DNA of 23,540 bases from Welwitschia mirabilis (GCA_051453625.1 JBOZIK010000001.1:201234999-201258538); one strand, 5' to 3'; shown: positions 9,901 through 19,870, counted from the first letter of the stretch. Program-made: numbers and translations. Notes: generated by a model from the letters alone, not told the origin.

Positions 9901-10560
9901 TTATTTAAGGTAAATTTTATATTGGACAAGTGAGGTAGGAATGGTTGTCAAATCATTATGGAATCAAAAAAACACATTTACCTTAGATTATAGAAGAGAG
10001 ACTAAACTTTTTTCTTGTTAAGGAATGGTTTTTTGTTAATTACTAATGGTTTGTTTAGATTACTATTTAGAAAAATGTATTTCAATGTACTGTCTAAAGG
10101 TTTTAGATTCAAGTTTAGGTTTAGATTTTTACTTTCAATAAAATTTTTAGGAGAACTAACTATCATCTTAGACTATCATCCAGACATCAGTAGTGGACAA
10201 TCACACTCAAAGTAGGAAATCTCAATTCTACTAAAATCTTAAACTTTTACACAATTAATATACTTAGTATTTCTACTCTCCAAACTCAAAAAAATCAGTT
10301 TCCAAATGATCAAAATCAAGTCGTTCTTCATCAAAAAGGTTCAAGTTGTTTACTTTCGATTGATCAACAAATAATATTGGTTTGTAAAGCATGGATCATC
10401 TTTCTTTAAGTGGATGGTGCTATAAAATTAAGATTGGATTTATTTCTTTCTTTAAGCAGAAATCATTCTCTAACCCTTTTTTAAATACATTAAAAACTCT
10501 TATTAGAGACTTTTTATTATCTAAATGATACTCCATCAAACTAGTTCTTATATCTATAAT
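9901..10560 (-). pseudogene. Protease-RT linker of E1, second copy
   Basis: Contains LNLNLKPLDSTLKYIFLNSN (minus strand, about 10130-10070), matching LNLNLKPLDSGLKYIFLNSN in E2 at 20272-20331. The L-KPL-S-LKY-FL pattern is the typical segment upstream of RT in Athila-type pol. Homologous to 12185-12830 across the gap. A 66-codon + strand frame here is only its shadow. Confidence 0.75.
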
Positions 10561-10880
10561 GCAGTGGACTATTTTATAGAAATCTCTACCTAGAAGTAAA
10601 GGGTAACCACCATTATGCTTAATTTATATAACTATAATATTAATGTGGTGAAAGCTTCTTCAATCTGAATGACCAAATCCTTAATTATACCCAATTTTTT
10701 TTTAATAGATGTATCAGCCGATTCTAAAACAATCCATGTAGGCTCTACTCTATCTTCCAACCTAAGTTTCTGATAAATGTGTAAGGGCATACTATTAATA
10801 CTATATCTAATATTAATTAAGACAATCTTAATCCTTCTATTTCCCTCTAAATAACACTAACAATTACTACTCTTGGATCC
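10561..10880 (-). pseudogene. Aspartic protease of E1, downstream copy
   Basis: The minus strand reads VLINIRYSINSMPLHI, aligned with LIDIRASVNIMPLHI in E2 and LTDIKESANIMPLHI in the upstream copy. The catalytic Asp is Asn here (GAT to AAT, a transition), so this copy would be dead. The later LLLGRDF block (flap and C-terminal side) is still visible near 10600. The protease cuts the gag-pol polyprotein. Confidence 0.75.
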
Positions 10881-11599
10881 TTAAACGTTGAACATTTTTG
10901 TAAAACTAATTTGTTAATAGATTGAGCTAGGAAGCCTTTACGAGGAATGGTTTGTTTTTACTTTCTTCTAATTAGATATTTCCATAACTTATAATACTTT
11001 AGGTTATCTTGTAAAAGTTTCCAAAATGGTAAGATGATACTCATATTTTGCATTAAAGCTTTTAAATAATCATCAAAAATAGGATTTGTGTTTAATTTAT
11101 CTAACTAAGGAGTAGCAGGTTTCTTATGTGAATAATTATTTTTTTATTACTTAATGGAGAAGGAAAAGAATGATTTTCTAAGATTTCTATATCCTCTTTT
11201 TCTTCATTTTTGTCACTTTGTGATCTGAAAGCCTCACGGGTGGAGGAGTTGTATCATTTCTACTTCTTGTTGCTACCTTACAATCTTTTCTAACTTTGTT
11301 TAAGTTTGATAAAGATTGAGTGATAAGTAACCCTTATGGTTTTTAGTTAGCAAGCATGATTTCTTGTAAAAAACTCATAAGATTTTCAATGTTTGAGTTT
11401 GTTCTTTCTTGTATTTTTATTAACTCATCAATGAAATTACTAAGACGATTACTTTAGTTTTGGGAGTTGAATGGATTTACTTGATTATTTGAGTTATTTA
11501 ATTAAAAGTTTAAGTTCTCAAATCTATTCTTAAATGGTTGTAAGTTAGGATGATTAGTTTGAAAATTTTTAAAGTTTGATTGTGAAAGTTGTTGTGATT
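10881..11599 (-). pseudogene. gag-protease linker of E1, downstream copy
   Basis: Homologous to 13121-13634, with recognisable remains of the ILENHFF, Lys-rich and IPWLDRL segments but more stops. Low-complexity Lys and Asn rich protein is usual between knuckle and protease in this group. Confidence 0.6.
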
Positions 11600-12084
11600 T
11601 TAGAATTGTCCTTGATTTTGGTTTTGGTTGTAGTTTAAATACCTTTGGTTGAAAGCACATACTTCCTCATAAATTCTTTCTTTATAAGTTATAAGTAAAA
11701 AACATTCTTTTGTAATATGATAACTATCCTTGCACAAATCACAAGTAGGAGCTATAACTACACTCTTTTTGTTTGTTATCTTTACATTTAAAATCATTTA
11801 ACTATATTTTTGAAAGTTTAGGTAAAATCCTTTATGACATTTATTAATTCATTTTTAGTTCTTATTTCTTCTTTTTCATGTTTAATCTTCTTAAGATCTT
11901 TAACGATTTGGCTTACAGTTTAATTTTCTCTAGATGAGGGTTTAGGCTAAGTTTGACTCACTTCTATTAACTCTTCTAATACTTTTCAAGCATTTTGTAA
12001 GGTTAAGTTCAATAAATTACCTCCACACAAAAAATCAAATAGTTGCTTTATTTGACTATTTAATTCACTGTAAAAGTAGTCTCT
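11600..12084 (-). pseudogene. gag C-terminal part of E1, downstream copy
   Basis: The open frame 11797-11600 (65 codons) carries an intact zinc knuckle, CDLCKDSYHITKEC at 11743-11702 (C19, C22, H27, C32), followed by LLITYKERIYEEVCAFNQR. The part from 11800 to 12084 aligns with 14000-14360 in the upstream copy but is broken by stops. Gag coats the RNA, and the knuckle binds it. The sequence is cut by the N gap at 12085, so the gag N-terminus of this copy is missing. Confidence 0.85.
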
Positions 12085-12184
12085 NNNNNNNNNNNNNNNN
12101 NNNNNNNNNNNNNNNNNNNNNNNNNNNNNNNNNNNNNNNNNNNNNNNNNNNNNNNNNNNNNNNNNNNNNNNNNNNNNNNNNNNN
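12085..12184. other. Assembly gap, exactly 100 N
   Basis: A round 100 usually marks a gap of unknown size. It separates two overlapping copies of gag-protease on the minus strand: the left contig stops in gag, the right contig stops near the protease-RT linker. Confidence 0.99.
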
Positions 12185-12830
12185 ATGTTAGAAAATTAAG
12201 ATAGGAATTGTTGTCAAATCATTATAGGACTACGCAAATGCATTTACCTCAGATTACAGAAGAGAGATTAGAATTGATTCTTATTAAGGGAAAATATTTT
12301 TGTTAATTGTTAAACGTTCAATAATTATTCAAAAAAATTTATTTCAGTCTATTCGCTAAGGGTTTCAGATTTAGATTTATGTTTAGATTTTTATTTTCTA
12401 TCATCAAGAAAATGCTCTGTTATCTCGGACTGTTATCCAAACATTAGTAGTAAATGACCACCCTCAAAATAGAAGATCTCAGTTCTGCTTAAAGCTCATA
12501 CTTCTACACAGTTAATAGGCTTAGTCTTTCTACTCTCTAGATCAAAATAATCAGTTTCCATATGGTCAACATCAAGTTGACCTTCATAAAAAACATTCAA
12601 GTTCTCTACTTTCAATTGATCAGTAAACAGAGTTGGTTTGTGAAGCATTAACCATCTCTTCTTAAGTGGACGATACTATAAAAACAATGTTGGCTTTATC
12701 TTCTTTCACACTCAAATAATTTCCTAAATTTTTTTTAGCCACATCAATTACTCTTATTGAAAACTTTTTATTTTCTAAATGATACTCCATCAAACAGGTT
12801 CTTGTATCTATAATATAGTGGACTACTACA
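12185..12830 (-). pseudogene. Protease-RT linker of E1, upstream copy
   Basis: Direct repeat of 9925-10560. Shared blocks include GTTGTCAAATCATTATXGGA at both left ends, the CTTTCAATTGATCA-type segment and ATGATACTCCATCAAAC. Stops in all frames. It ends at the gap, so the RT belonging to this copy is not in the window. Confidence 0.75.
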
Positions 12831-13120
12831 TAAAAATTCTACCTAGAAGTAAAAGATAACCATTCTTATGTTCAACTTCTATCATAACAACATCAATGGA
12901 ATAGAAGATTCTTCAATCTGAATGACCACATTCTTAATCACACCTAACGGTTTCGTAATAGAAGTATTAACCAATTCTAAAACAATTCATGTAGGCTCTA
13001 TTCTATCTTCCAATTCAAGTCTTTGACAAATGTGCAAAGGCATAATGTTGGCACTCTCTTTAATATCAGTCAAGGATTTCTTAATCCTTTTATTTCCTTC
13101 TAAAGTAACACTAACAGCTA
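12831..13120 (-). pseudogene. Aspartic protease of E1, upstream copy
   Basis: The N-terminal half lies at the end of the open frame 13634-12987: KFKDPGLVAVSVTLEG, then LTDIKESANIMPLHICQ. The catalytic Asp is residue 190 of that frame (13067-13065), but the usual Gly-Ala after it is Lys-Glu, so the active loop is damaged. A TGA ends the frame after RIEPT. Beyond it the LLLGR block can still be read, followed by a frame loss. Confidence 0.8.
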
Positions 13121-13634
13121 CTAACCCTGGATCTTTAAATTTTGGACATTTTTGTAAAACTGAGTTGTTAATGGATTGAGATAGGAAGACATTACTAAGG
13201 ATGGTCCATTTTTGTTTCCTCCTAATCAGGTCTTTCCACAACTTAGAATACTTAGGGTCATCTTGTAAAAGTTTCCAAAATGATAATTTATTGCTTACAT
13301 TTTGCATTAAGGATTTTAAATGATTATCAAAAATAGGATTTTTGTTCAATCTATCTAACCAAGGGGTAGCAGATTTCTTATGTGAAGAATTTTTCTTTTT
13401 GTTATTTAATGGAGAAAGGAAAAAATGATTTTCTAAAATCTCTGTATCCTCTTCTTCATTATTTTTATCACATTGTGATGTAAAAGCCTTATGGGTGGAA
13501 GTTATTATGTTATTTCCACCTTTTATGATCACTTTACAATATTTCCTAACTTTATTTGGATTTGGTAAAGGTTGAGTGACAAATGACCCTTGTGGTCTTT
13601 GGTTAGCAAGCATGGTTTGTTTTAAAATACTCAT
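13121..13634 (-). pseudogene. gag-protease linker of E1, upstream copy (longest open part)
   Basis: With the protease part it forms a 215-codon open frame (13634-12987), the longest real coding stretch in the window. It shows QGSFVTQPLPNPNKVRK, an acidic run (NNEEEDTEILENHFF), a Lys-rich run, PWLDRLNKNPIFDNHLKSL, then LSFWKLLQDDPKYSKLWKDL. E2 has the same blocks at 19064-19430. The first Met is probably internal: in-frame homology continues upstream past a stop. Confidence 0.8.
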
Positions 13635-14927
13635 AATATTTTCAATGTTTTAGTTTGTTCTTTCTTGTGTTTTTCTCAACTCATCAATAAAATTCCTAAG
13701 AGGATCACCTTAGTTTTAGGATTTGGATAAGCTTACTTGATTATTTGAGTTGTTTTATTGGAAGTTTATGTTCTTAAATCTCTTTTTAGATGGTTGAAAG
13801 TTAGGATGGTTTGTTTAAAAATTTTTAAAGTTGAGTTGTCCACTCATCTTAGGTTAAAAATTGTTGTGATTTTGGATTTAACTTTGGTTTTGATTTTGGC
13901 TAAAGTTTGAGAACCTTTGGTTAAAAGCACATACTTTCTCATAAATTCTTTCTTTGTAAGTAAGAAGTAAAGGACATTCTTTTGTAACATGATAGTTATC
14001 CTCACACAAATTACAAGTAGGATCTACAACTATACTATTTTTGATTAATTCTTTTGCATCTAAAATCATCTGAGTGTATTTTTCCAAAGTTAAGGTGAAA
14101 TCCTTGATTAAATTTTTTGGTTCATTTTTAGTTCTCATTTCTTCTTTTCCAGGTTTAACCTCCTTAAGATCTTTAATGATTTGACGTAAAGTTGAGTTTT
14201 CTCTAGATGAGGGTTTAGGCCAAGTTTGACTTACTTCTACCAAACATTCCAACACTTTCTCAGCATTTTCTAGGATGAGGTTCAACAAATTTCATCCACA
14301 CAAAGAGTCAACTAGTTGCTTTACTTAACTGTTTAATCCACTGTAAAAGTAGTCTATTAGTTCTTCCTAAGAAAAAGCATCTACAAGGTTCAAATGTAAA
14401 GCAATAAAAAATCTCTCATAGGTAGAGGCATGATCTTTATTAGGTAGTTTTTAAAAGTTGTTTACTTCTTTCTTACATTTTTAAATGGTGGTTTCACTTA
14501 TAAATATTTTAATAAAGACTTTTTAAACTTAACTCTATGATTTAAAATTTTTGTGATGAATCATTATCAATCATAGTTTAGCACTACCTTTTAAAGTAAT
14601 AGGAAAAATGACCATGTAGGTTCTATCACTTATTCATTTTTTATCATTTCCTAAAGTGAGTAATAATTATTCTATGTTAGCAATGTTTTGTAAAGGGTTT
14701 CATTGAATTATTCACCAAAAATATGATAGGAATTTAAGTTTTTAATCTCAACACCATCATCATGAGGTAAATCCAAAGGGGTTTGGATTTCATATTTCTT
14801 GTTAACTATCAGATCTCTAAGGATAACATTAGCATTGATTCAAATAGATGTGGTTGTAGGGGTTCCAATGACAAGGGGTGGATTTGGCAAGACACGTTAC
14901 TTTTTTTTTTTGTGATGAGGTAAACAT
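13635..14927 (-). pseudogene. gag of E1, upstream copy
   Basis: The likely start is ATG at 14927-14925, because the next codons (MFTSSQ...) match the MSTSFQ start of the E2 gag at 17709. The N-terminal and capsid part (14924-14290) is full of stops but aligns with E2 throughout. An open frame of 136 codons (14288-13878) holds the capsid end, the QTWPKPSSREN segment and an intact zinc knuckle CNLCEDNYHVTKEC (14015-13974; C92, C95, H100, C105), then Asn-Gln-rich sequence. Gag forms the particle and packages the RNA. The two gag copies of E1 differ at many sites, so they are not recent duplicates. Confidence 0.85.
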
Positions 14928-15600
14928 GGTTGGAAATGAAAAACTATCATCAACAAAATATTCTAAAAAAATTTCTTTTGCAAAATTACATTCTTGAAGA
15001 AATAAAAATAGATATTTTTAGAATTTCTAATTTTTCATACCTTTGATGTGCTTACCTGATTTAGTTTTGAGACTAACAAAACCTTCTCAAATATTTTCCT
15101 TAATGAATAGTTATTCTTTTTAATATTATTCTTTCTTATCTTACCATACATGCTTAGTTTTAAATATACAAAGTGTCATCTCCATAGTTATCTGGATGAT
15201 AGTCTAGATGATAAAAACAGAAAAAACACAAAAAAAGCACAAAATCAAAATAAAAAATTAACAGACATAGAAAACATAGATAATAGAGTATCATCCACCT
15301 AATTCATCTGAATGACAAAGGGGATAATGGAAAAAAACCCTAAAAAATTATAATAGAAATAAAAAGCGAAAAACTCATGACACAGAGGCCATTGATATTG
15401 TAGATTACCTGGATGATAAAGTAGATGATCAACTTATATTATAGAATAGAAAAATGTTTATTTTGAAATAGAAAAGCTAACACTATGAAAAGAAAACCTA
15501 TGCTACTGCAAATAAAAATACAATGCTGCTACAAATAAGAACATTAAAGAGAATCCAAATATTTACTAGAGTAATGACAACTCTCAAACATCAAGTAGCC
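14928..15600 (-). other. Leader (5' UTR) of E1
   Basis: Reads from the PBS towards gag on the minus strand and aligns with the E2 leader (17024-17708), beginning GAGAGTTGTCATTACTCTXG. It holds three copies of the GATGAT motif (about 15182-15213, 15290-15324, 15405-15432) that also occur at matching places in the E2 leader. No reading frame. It could contain packaging or dimer signals; that is inference. Confidence 0.65.
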
Positions 15601-15620
15601 TTCCTTAGCAATGGCACTAA
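15601..15620 (-). other. Primer-binding site of E1, tRNA-Asp type
   Basis: The minus strand reads TTAGTGCCATTGCTAAGGAA directly inside the LTR. Against the complement of the plant tRNA-Asp 3' end as I recall it (TTGGCGCCGTTGCCGGGGA), 13 of 19 bases agree, and all six differences are C to T or G to A. tRNA-Asp priming is a known trait of Athila-type elements. Confidence 0.75.
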
Positions 15621-15625
15621 GATGT

Positions 15626-15917
15626 TATGGTGCATATTTATGTAATATTACATCCTTAATTAAATCCTTTTAATAACAAATAGATGCATAAACATAACAC
15701 ACTAATATCGATGAGAGTTAACTCAAATATCGTAATCTACTAAAGGCTCAAACTAGAGAAAGAGAGTTAATTTCCATGAGGAAACACTTCATATCTTAAC
15801 TACAGAGATAAATTACAATGCATAAAAGTACAATACAAAACACATATGCAATGCTAATCTAGGAATTGGAAATAACAATGCACTTAAACTAATAATGCAC
15901 AACCTTGATAAGGTTTC
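15626..15917 (-). repeat. R2: broken 5' LTR of E1 (3' part only)
   Basis: Direct repeat of the left part of R1 (2098-2390). In one 106-base hand alignment, 85 bases agree and 20 of 21 differences are transitions. It is followed on the minus strand by the PBS, so it is the 5' LTR. It stops abruptly at GGTTTC (15917), where R1 goes on with CCTCATAACC. L2 starts at the next base. The missing part should lie beyond the far end of E2. Confidence 0.85.
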
Positions 15918-16408
15918 TGTTACGCTACGAACTCATATATATTTGAAAATGTATTCTAAGTGGTTTTGCAAAATAATAGATAAGTAAATGATGGATTTTC
16001 ATGATAATAAAGAGTTGAGATAAAAAGAATGAAAACATGGAATCTTCATGATAATATATATCATTTTTTGCTATTCTAAGTACTTGACATTTATGAATAT
16101 AACTTCCTATAAAAAATTGAGGCTGATGCAAAGTTCATCATCCATATAATCGTTCAGATGATTATATAAATGACCATGAAAATAGTGCCAACTGGGATGC
16201 TGACTATAGTTTATCTAGTAGCTAATGTGGATTAATTATGAGGTAGTATCATCTCTTCTATCATCGAGATGACAATCTAGATAAGATTGTTGTAATATCT
16301 ATACTAAACATTAACCTAACTTCTGCCATATGTTTTTCCATTTCTTCTCGCTCGATTGTTATGATTTACTTATGCCTTTTTGTCTATTTTGTTGTATGTT
16401 TATGAATT

Positions 16409-16416
16409 AATAAATA
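16409..16416 (+). promoter_or_regulatory. TATA-like box of L2
   Basis: AATAAATA at the position matching the TATA boxes in R1 and L3, followed by the GACTCCTACTGG segment shared with R1 (GACTCTTATTTG). Confidence 0.45.
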
Positions 16417-16504
16417 GTGATCTTATCTTTGACTCCTACTGGCATTCGTTTATAGTTGAAATTCATATGACAAGAGATTAAAAGGCTGGAGATCCATCCT
16501 TGTA

Positions 16505-16551
16505 NNNNNNNNNNNNNNNNNNNNNNNNNNNNNNNNNNNNNNNNNNNNNNN
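16505..16551. other. Gap, 47 N
   Basis: Within L2, in the segment that in R1 holds the TTCCTTGGTGTTGG block. Confidence 0.99.
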
Positions 16552-17004
16552 GAGTTGTGACTACTTTATAATATGGATGTGGTTCATGATTAATATAAAA
16601 TACTTCTTTTTTTGATTTGAATGTGTAATTGTTTCTCATTCTTATAGCTTATGTTGCTTTTGATCTAGTGATAGTTTCTCTAGTGATATAGGTTATGAGG
16701 GCAACCTTTATTAAGATTGTGCTTGGTTTGTTTAGGTTAAGTGCATTGTTGTTTTCTTTTTCTAGATTAGCTTTGCATGAGTGTATTATATTTGACTTTC
16801 ATTTATTACAAGTTTTTTTTTGTAAATTAGTATACAAGAATTTCTTTATGGAAAGAAACTCTCTTATTTTCTACTTTAGCCTTCGATGGATTATGACATT
16901 TAGGTTACTTCCATCTATATTAGTGTGTTGTGTTTGTGCATTATATTTGTAACTAACAGGACTCTACTCAAGACATAACATTGTATAAACACACACTGTA
17001 AATA

Positions 17005-17023
17005 TTGGTGCACTTATCATAGA
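17005..17023 (+). other. Primer-binding site of E2, degenerate
   Basis: TTGGTGCACTTATCATAGA just after the LTR end. It matches the tRNA-Asp-type PBS at about 12 of 19 bases and is followed by ATGCTACTTGG, as in E1 (AGGCTACTTGA). Position and flanks support it more than the match itself. Confidence 0.6.
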
Positions 17024-17708
17024 ATGCTACTTGGAATTTAAGAGTTGTCATTACTCTGGTAAGTATTTTAGTTCAAGTGCTTGCCTGCATCCGCATTATA
17101 CTAGTATCTATAGTAGCATAGGTTGTTTCTTTTCACAGTATCAGTTTTTCTATTTTCAAATAATGTTTTTCCATTTTGTTTTGTAATAAAAAGTCAGTCA
17201 TCTACTTTATCATTCTGATTACTTGCTATGATGACGGCTTTTACACTATGAATTTTTTATTTCAGTTTTCTATCAAAAAACTTTAGGGTTTTTTCTATCT
17301 TCCCCTCTATTATCTAGATAACTCAAGTGGATAATAGTCTATTTTTAGAGTTTTCTATAATTTTTAGTTATTTCTTTTTTGTTTTTTACTTTTTTCTTTT
17401 TTATGGTTTCTGTGTTTCTATCATCTAGGCTATTATCTAGATGACTACAGGAATGATACTCTGTGCACTCAATATTGAGCATGTATGATAAAATCTAGTA
17501 AGAAAGAAAAATACCACAGAGAGCAGTTATTTATTGCTTAAAATATCCAAGAATCTTTGATAGATCTAGAAACTAAATTAGGTAAAACAACAAAAGTACA
17601 TAAGATTTAGAATTTCTTATAATATCTACTTTTATTTCTACAGAGACTAATTTTGCTATAGAAAATTTTTTAAATGATTGTTTAGATGATAGTTTGTTAT
17701 TTTCAAAC
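17024..17708 (+). other. Leader (5' UTR) of E2
   Basis: Aligns with the E1 leader over most of its length, beginning AAGAGTTGTCATTACTCTGG. It carries GATGAT-type motifs at 17198-17230, 17312-17341 and 17418-17458. The middle one has perfect 8-base arms, CTATTATC and GATAATAG. No gene. Confidence 0.65.
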
Positions 17709-18772
17709 ATGTCTACCTCATTCCAAAATCAAAGCAACCTACCTCACCAAATTCATCCCTTATCATTAGAACTCCTATAATCACTTCTACTTGTACCAAT
17801 GCTCATGTTACACTTAGAGATCTCATAGCATATAAGAAATGTGAAAATAAAACTCCATTTAACTTACCTCTCGATAATGATGTTGAACTACCTAATCTAA
17901 ATATATATCCTACTTTTAGTGGTGAATCCAATAAAGATCCTTTACAAAACATTTTCGACATAGAATAGTTAGTCTTTACTTTTGAAAATGGCAAAAAAAC
18001 ATATAAGTGATAGAAACTACATGGTTATCTTCCCCCTTGCTTTAAAAGATAAAGAAAAACTATGGCATAGAATGATTCCCCAGAAAAGTTTAAAATCTTA
18101 GAGTCAAATTTAGAAATCCTTTACCAAGAGATTTATAAGTAAAACCATCATCTACAAATGCAAGACAGAAGTCATCAAATTCCAACAAATGCCTAATAAA
18201 GATTATGCCTCTATCTATGAGAGATTCTCTGTTGCTTTACATTCAAAACCTGTAGGTAGCTTTTCACATGTAAAACTTTTTGACTAATTTTATAATAGAT
18301 TAAATAATCACATAAAGAAACTTATATATTTTTCATGTGGAGGTAATTTATTGAATGATATTTTAGATAATACTCGAAAAGTTTGAGAGACTTATTAAAA
18401 GTGAGTCAAACATGGCCTAAACCTTCACCTAAAGAAAACTGAATAGTAGGCTAAATCATTAAAGATCTAAATGAGGTAAGACATGAGAAAAATGAAATAA
18501 GAATAAAAAGTAAATCAATAAATATCATAAAGAATTTTACTTCAACCTTATTAAAATACACATAATTGATTCTTGATGCTAAGGTGGCAACCAAAGAGAG
18601 TGAAGTTGTAGTTTCTACCTATGATTTATGTGAAGATAGTTATCATATTACCAAAGAATATCATTTTCTTTTAAATTCAAAAGAGAAAATTTATGAGGAA
18701 ATATATGCTTTTAATCAAAGGTCTTTATATTACAACCAAAACTAGAATCAAAGACAAGTTCAAAATCATAAT
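17709..18772 (+). pseudogene. gag of E2, decayed
   Basis: Start ATG at 17709 (MSTSFQNQSN), shared with E1. Readable pieces in changing frames include LNIYPTFSGESNKDPLQNIF, FPLALKDKEKLWHRMIP, KDYASIYERFSVALHSKPVG, FYNRLNNHIKKLIYFSCGGNLL and a knuckle region. This order matches the capsid part of Athila-type gag (F-F-LKD-A-W, YEYWERF, YFYEGL, SGG-L). The zinc knuckle at 18620-18661 reads YDLCEDSYHITKEY: the first and last Cys are both Tyr, so the metal site is lost. The 63-codon minus frame at 17994-17803 is a shadow. The end is hidden by the gap from 18773. Confidence 0.85.
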
Positions 18773-18949
18773 NNNNNNNNNNNNNNNNNNNNNNNNNNNN
18801 NNNNNNNNNNNNNNNNNNNNNNNNNNNNNNNNNNNNNNNNNNNNNNNNNNNNNNNNNNNNNNNNNNNNNNNNNNNNNNNNNNNNNNNNNNNNNNNNNNNN
18901 NNNNNNNNNNNNNNNNNNNNNNNNNNNNNNNNNNNNNNNNNNNNNNNNN
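18773..18949. other. Assembly gap, 177 N
   Basis: Hides the end of the knuckle-linker region of the E2 gag. The + strand frame over it is mostly N codons. Confidence 0.99.
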
Positions 18950-19480
18950 AAGGAGTTAAAAAGAATTATAAGAAAAGATAAACTGAAATACTAAAAAGAC
19001 AAACACCAACATTGAAAACCTTGTAAGTATCTTACAACAAACTACACTTGCTAATGAAAGACCACAAGGATCTCTTACCATTCAACCTTTACTAAATCCA
19101 AATAAAGTTAGAAAAGATTGTAAGGTAATGACAAAAAGTGGAAATGATACAACTCCTCCCAGCCATGATGCTTCAAAATCACAAAGTAATAAAAATGATA
19201 AAAAAGATGACATTGAAATCTTAGAAAACCATTGTTTCCCTTCTCCATTAAAAAACAAAAAGAAAAACTCTTCACAAAAGAAACCTTCTATCCCATGGCT
19301 TGATAGGATTAACACAAATCCTATTTTTTATGATCATTTAAAAGCCTTAATGTAAAATGTGAGTATGAGCTTATTATTTTGGAAACTTTTGTGAGAAAAT
19401 CCAAATTATTTAAAGCTATGAAAATACTTTATTAGAAGAAAGAAAAAATGAATCATCCCTAGAGAAGTCTTCCTAACTCA
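18950..19480 (+). pseudogene. gag-protease linker of E2
   Basis: The real coding frame includes the open stretch 19128-19355: MTKSGNDTTPPSHD, DDIEILENHCFPSPL, a Lys-rich run and IPWLDRINTNPIFYDHLKAL. It is collinear with the E1 linker at 13634-13121. After 19355 a TAA stands where E1 has Gln (LMQ). The minus-strand frame 19315-19082 is its shadow. Confidence 0.8.
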
Positions 19481-19870
19481 ATATTTGAGTAACTTAGTTT
19501 GCCAAAAATGTCTAAAGTTTAAAGATTTGGAGGCAGTAACTATAAGATCACTTTAGAAGGAAACTATAAGATTAATAAAGCCTTGATAGATATTAGAGCT
19601 AGTGTTAATATTATGCCCTTGCACATTTGTTAGATACTTGGGTTAGAGGAAAGAGTAAAACCTACATGAATTATCTTAGAGCTAACCAATACTTCTATGA
19701 AGAAACCATTTAGTGTGATTAAGAATCTGATCATTTAGGTAGAAGAAGCTTTCTACCCCCTTAATGTTGTAGTTTTAGAAGTTGAGCATCATAGTGGATA
19801 TCATTTACTTCTGGGTAGAGATTTTTGTGTAATAAACCACTATATTATAAATATAAAAACTATATTTATG
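19481..19870 (+). pseudogene. Aspartic protease of E2, decayed
   Basis: Reads KFKDLEAVTI, LEGNYKINKALIDIRASVNIMPLHIC, then LELTNTSMKKPFSVIKNL, VEEAFYPLNVVVLEVEHHSGYHLLLGRDF. The active-site box is DIRAS (19589-19603); relatives have D-L/I-G-A-S, so Gly is Arg (GGA to AGA). The catalytic Asp is kept. Stops after HIC and elsewhere break it. Confidence 0.82.

Larger units (their letters stand above)
2089..15917 (-). mobile_element. E1: Athila-like Ty3/gypsy retrotransposon, decayed
   Basis: On the minus strand this has, in order: LTR piece R2, a tRNA-Asp-type PBS, leader, gag with zinc knuckle, aspartic protease, reverse transcriptase with FMDDFS, RNase H, integrase, a third ORF, a polypurine tract and LTR R1. 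That order and the PBS fit the Athila branch of Ty3/gypsy. The gag-protease part is present twice, on either side of a 100-N gap. If the duplicate (about 2.2 kb) is counted once, the element would be about 11.6 kb, a normal size for this group. No reading frame is intact. The 5' LTR is interrupted by E2, which starts at 15918, so the outer end of E1 is not in the window. Confidence 0.85.
15918..17000 (+). repeat. L2: complete 5' LTR of E2 (family B)
   Basis: Starts TGTTACGCTACGAAC and ends ACACACACTGTA (the usual CA end changed to TA). Aligns with the reverse complement of R1 from end to end. 47 N at 16505-16551. The five bases before it (GTTTC, 15913-15917) are the candidate target site. An 85-codon hydrophobic frame (16695-16952) and a minus frame (16131-15925) lie inside it and are not conserved in the other LTRs. 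Confidence 0.88.

Noticed and set aside
16695-16952. 85-codon hydrophobic + strand frame
   Set aside because: Lies wholly inside LTR L2; the matching parts of L1, L3 and R1 do not keep the frame.
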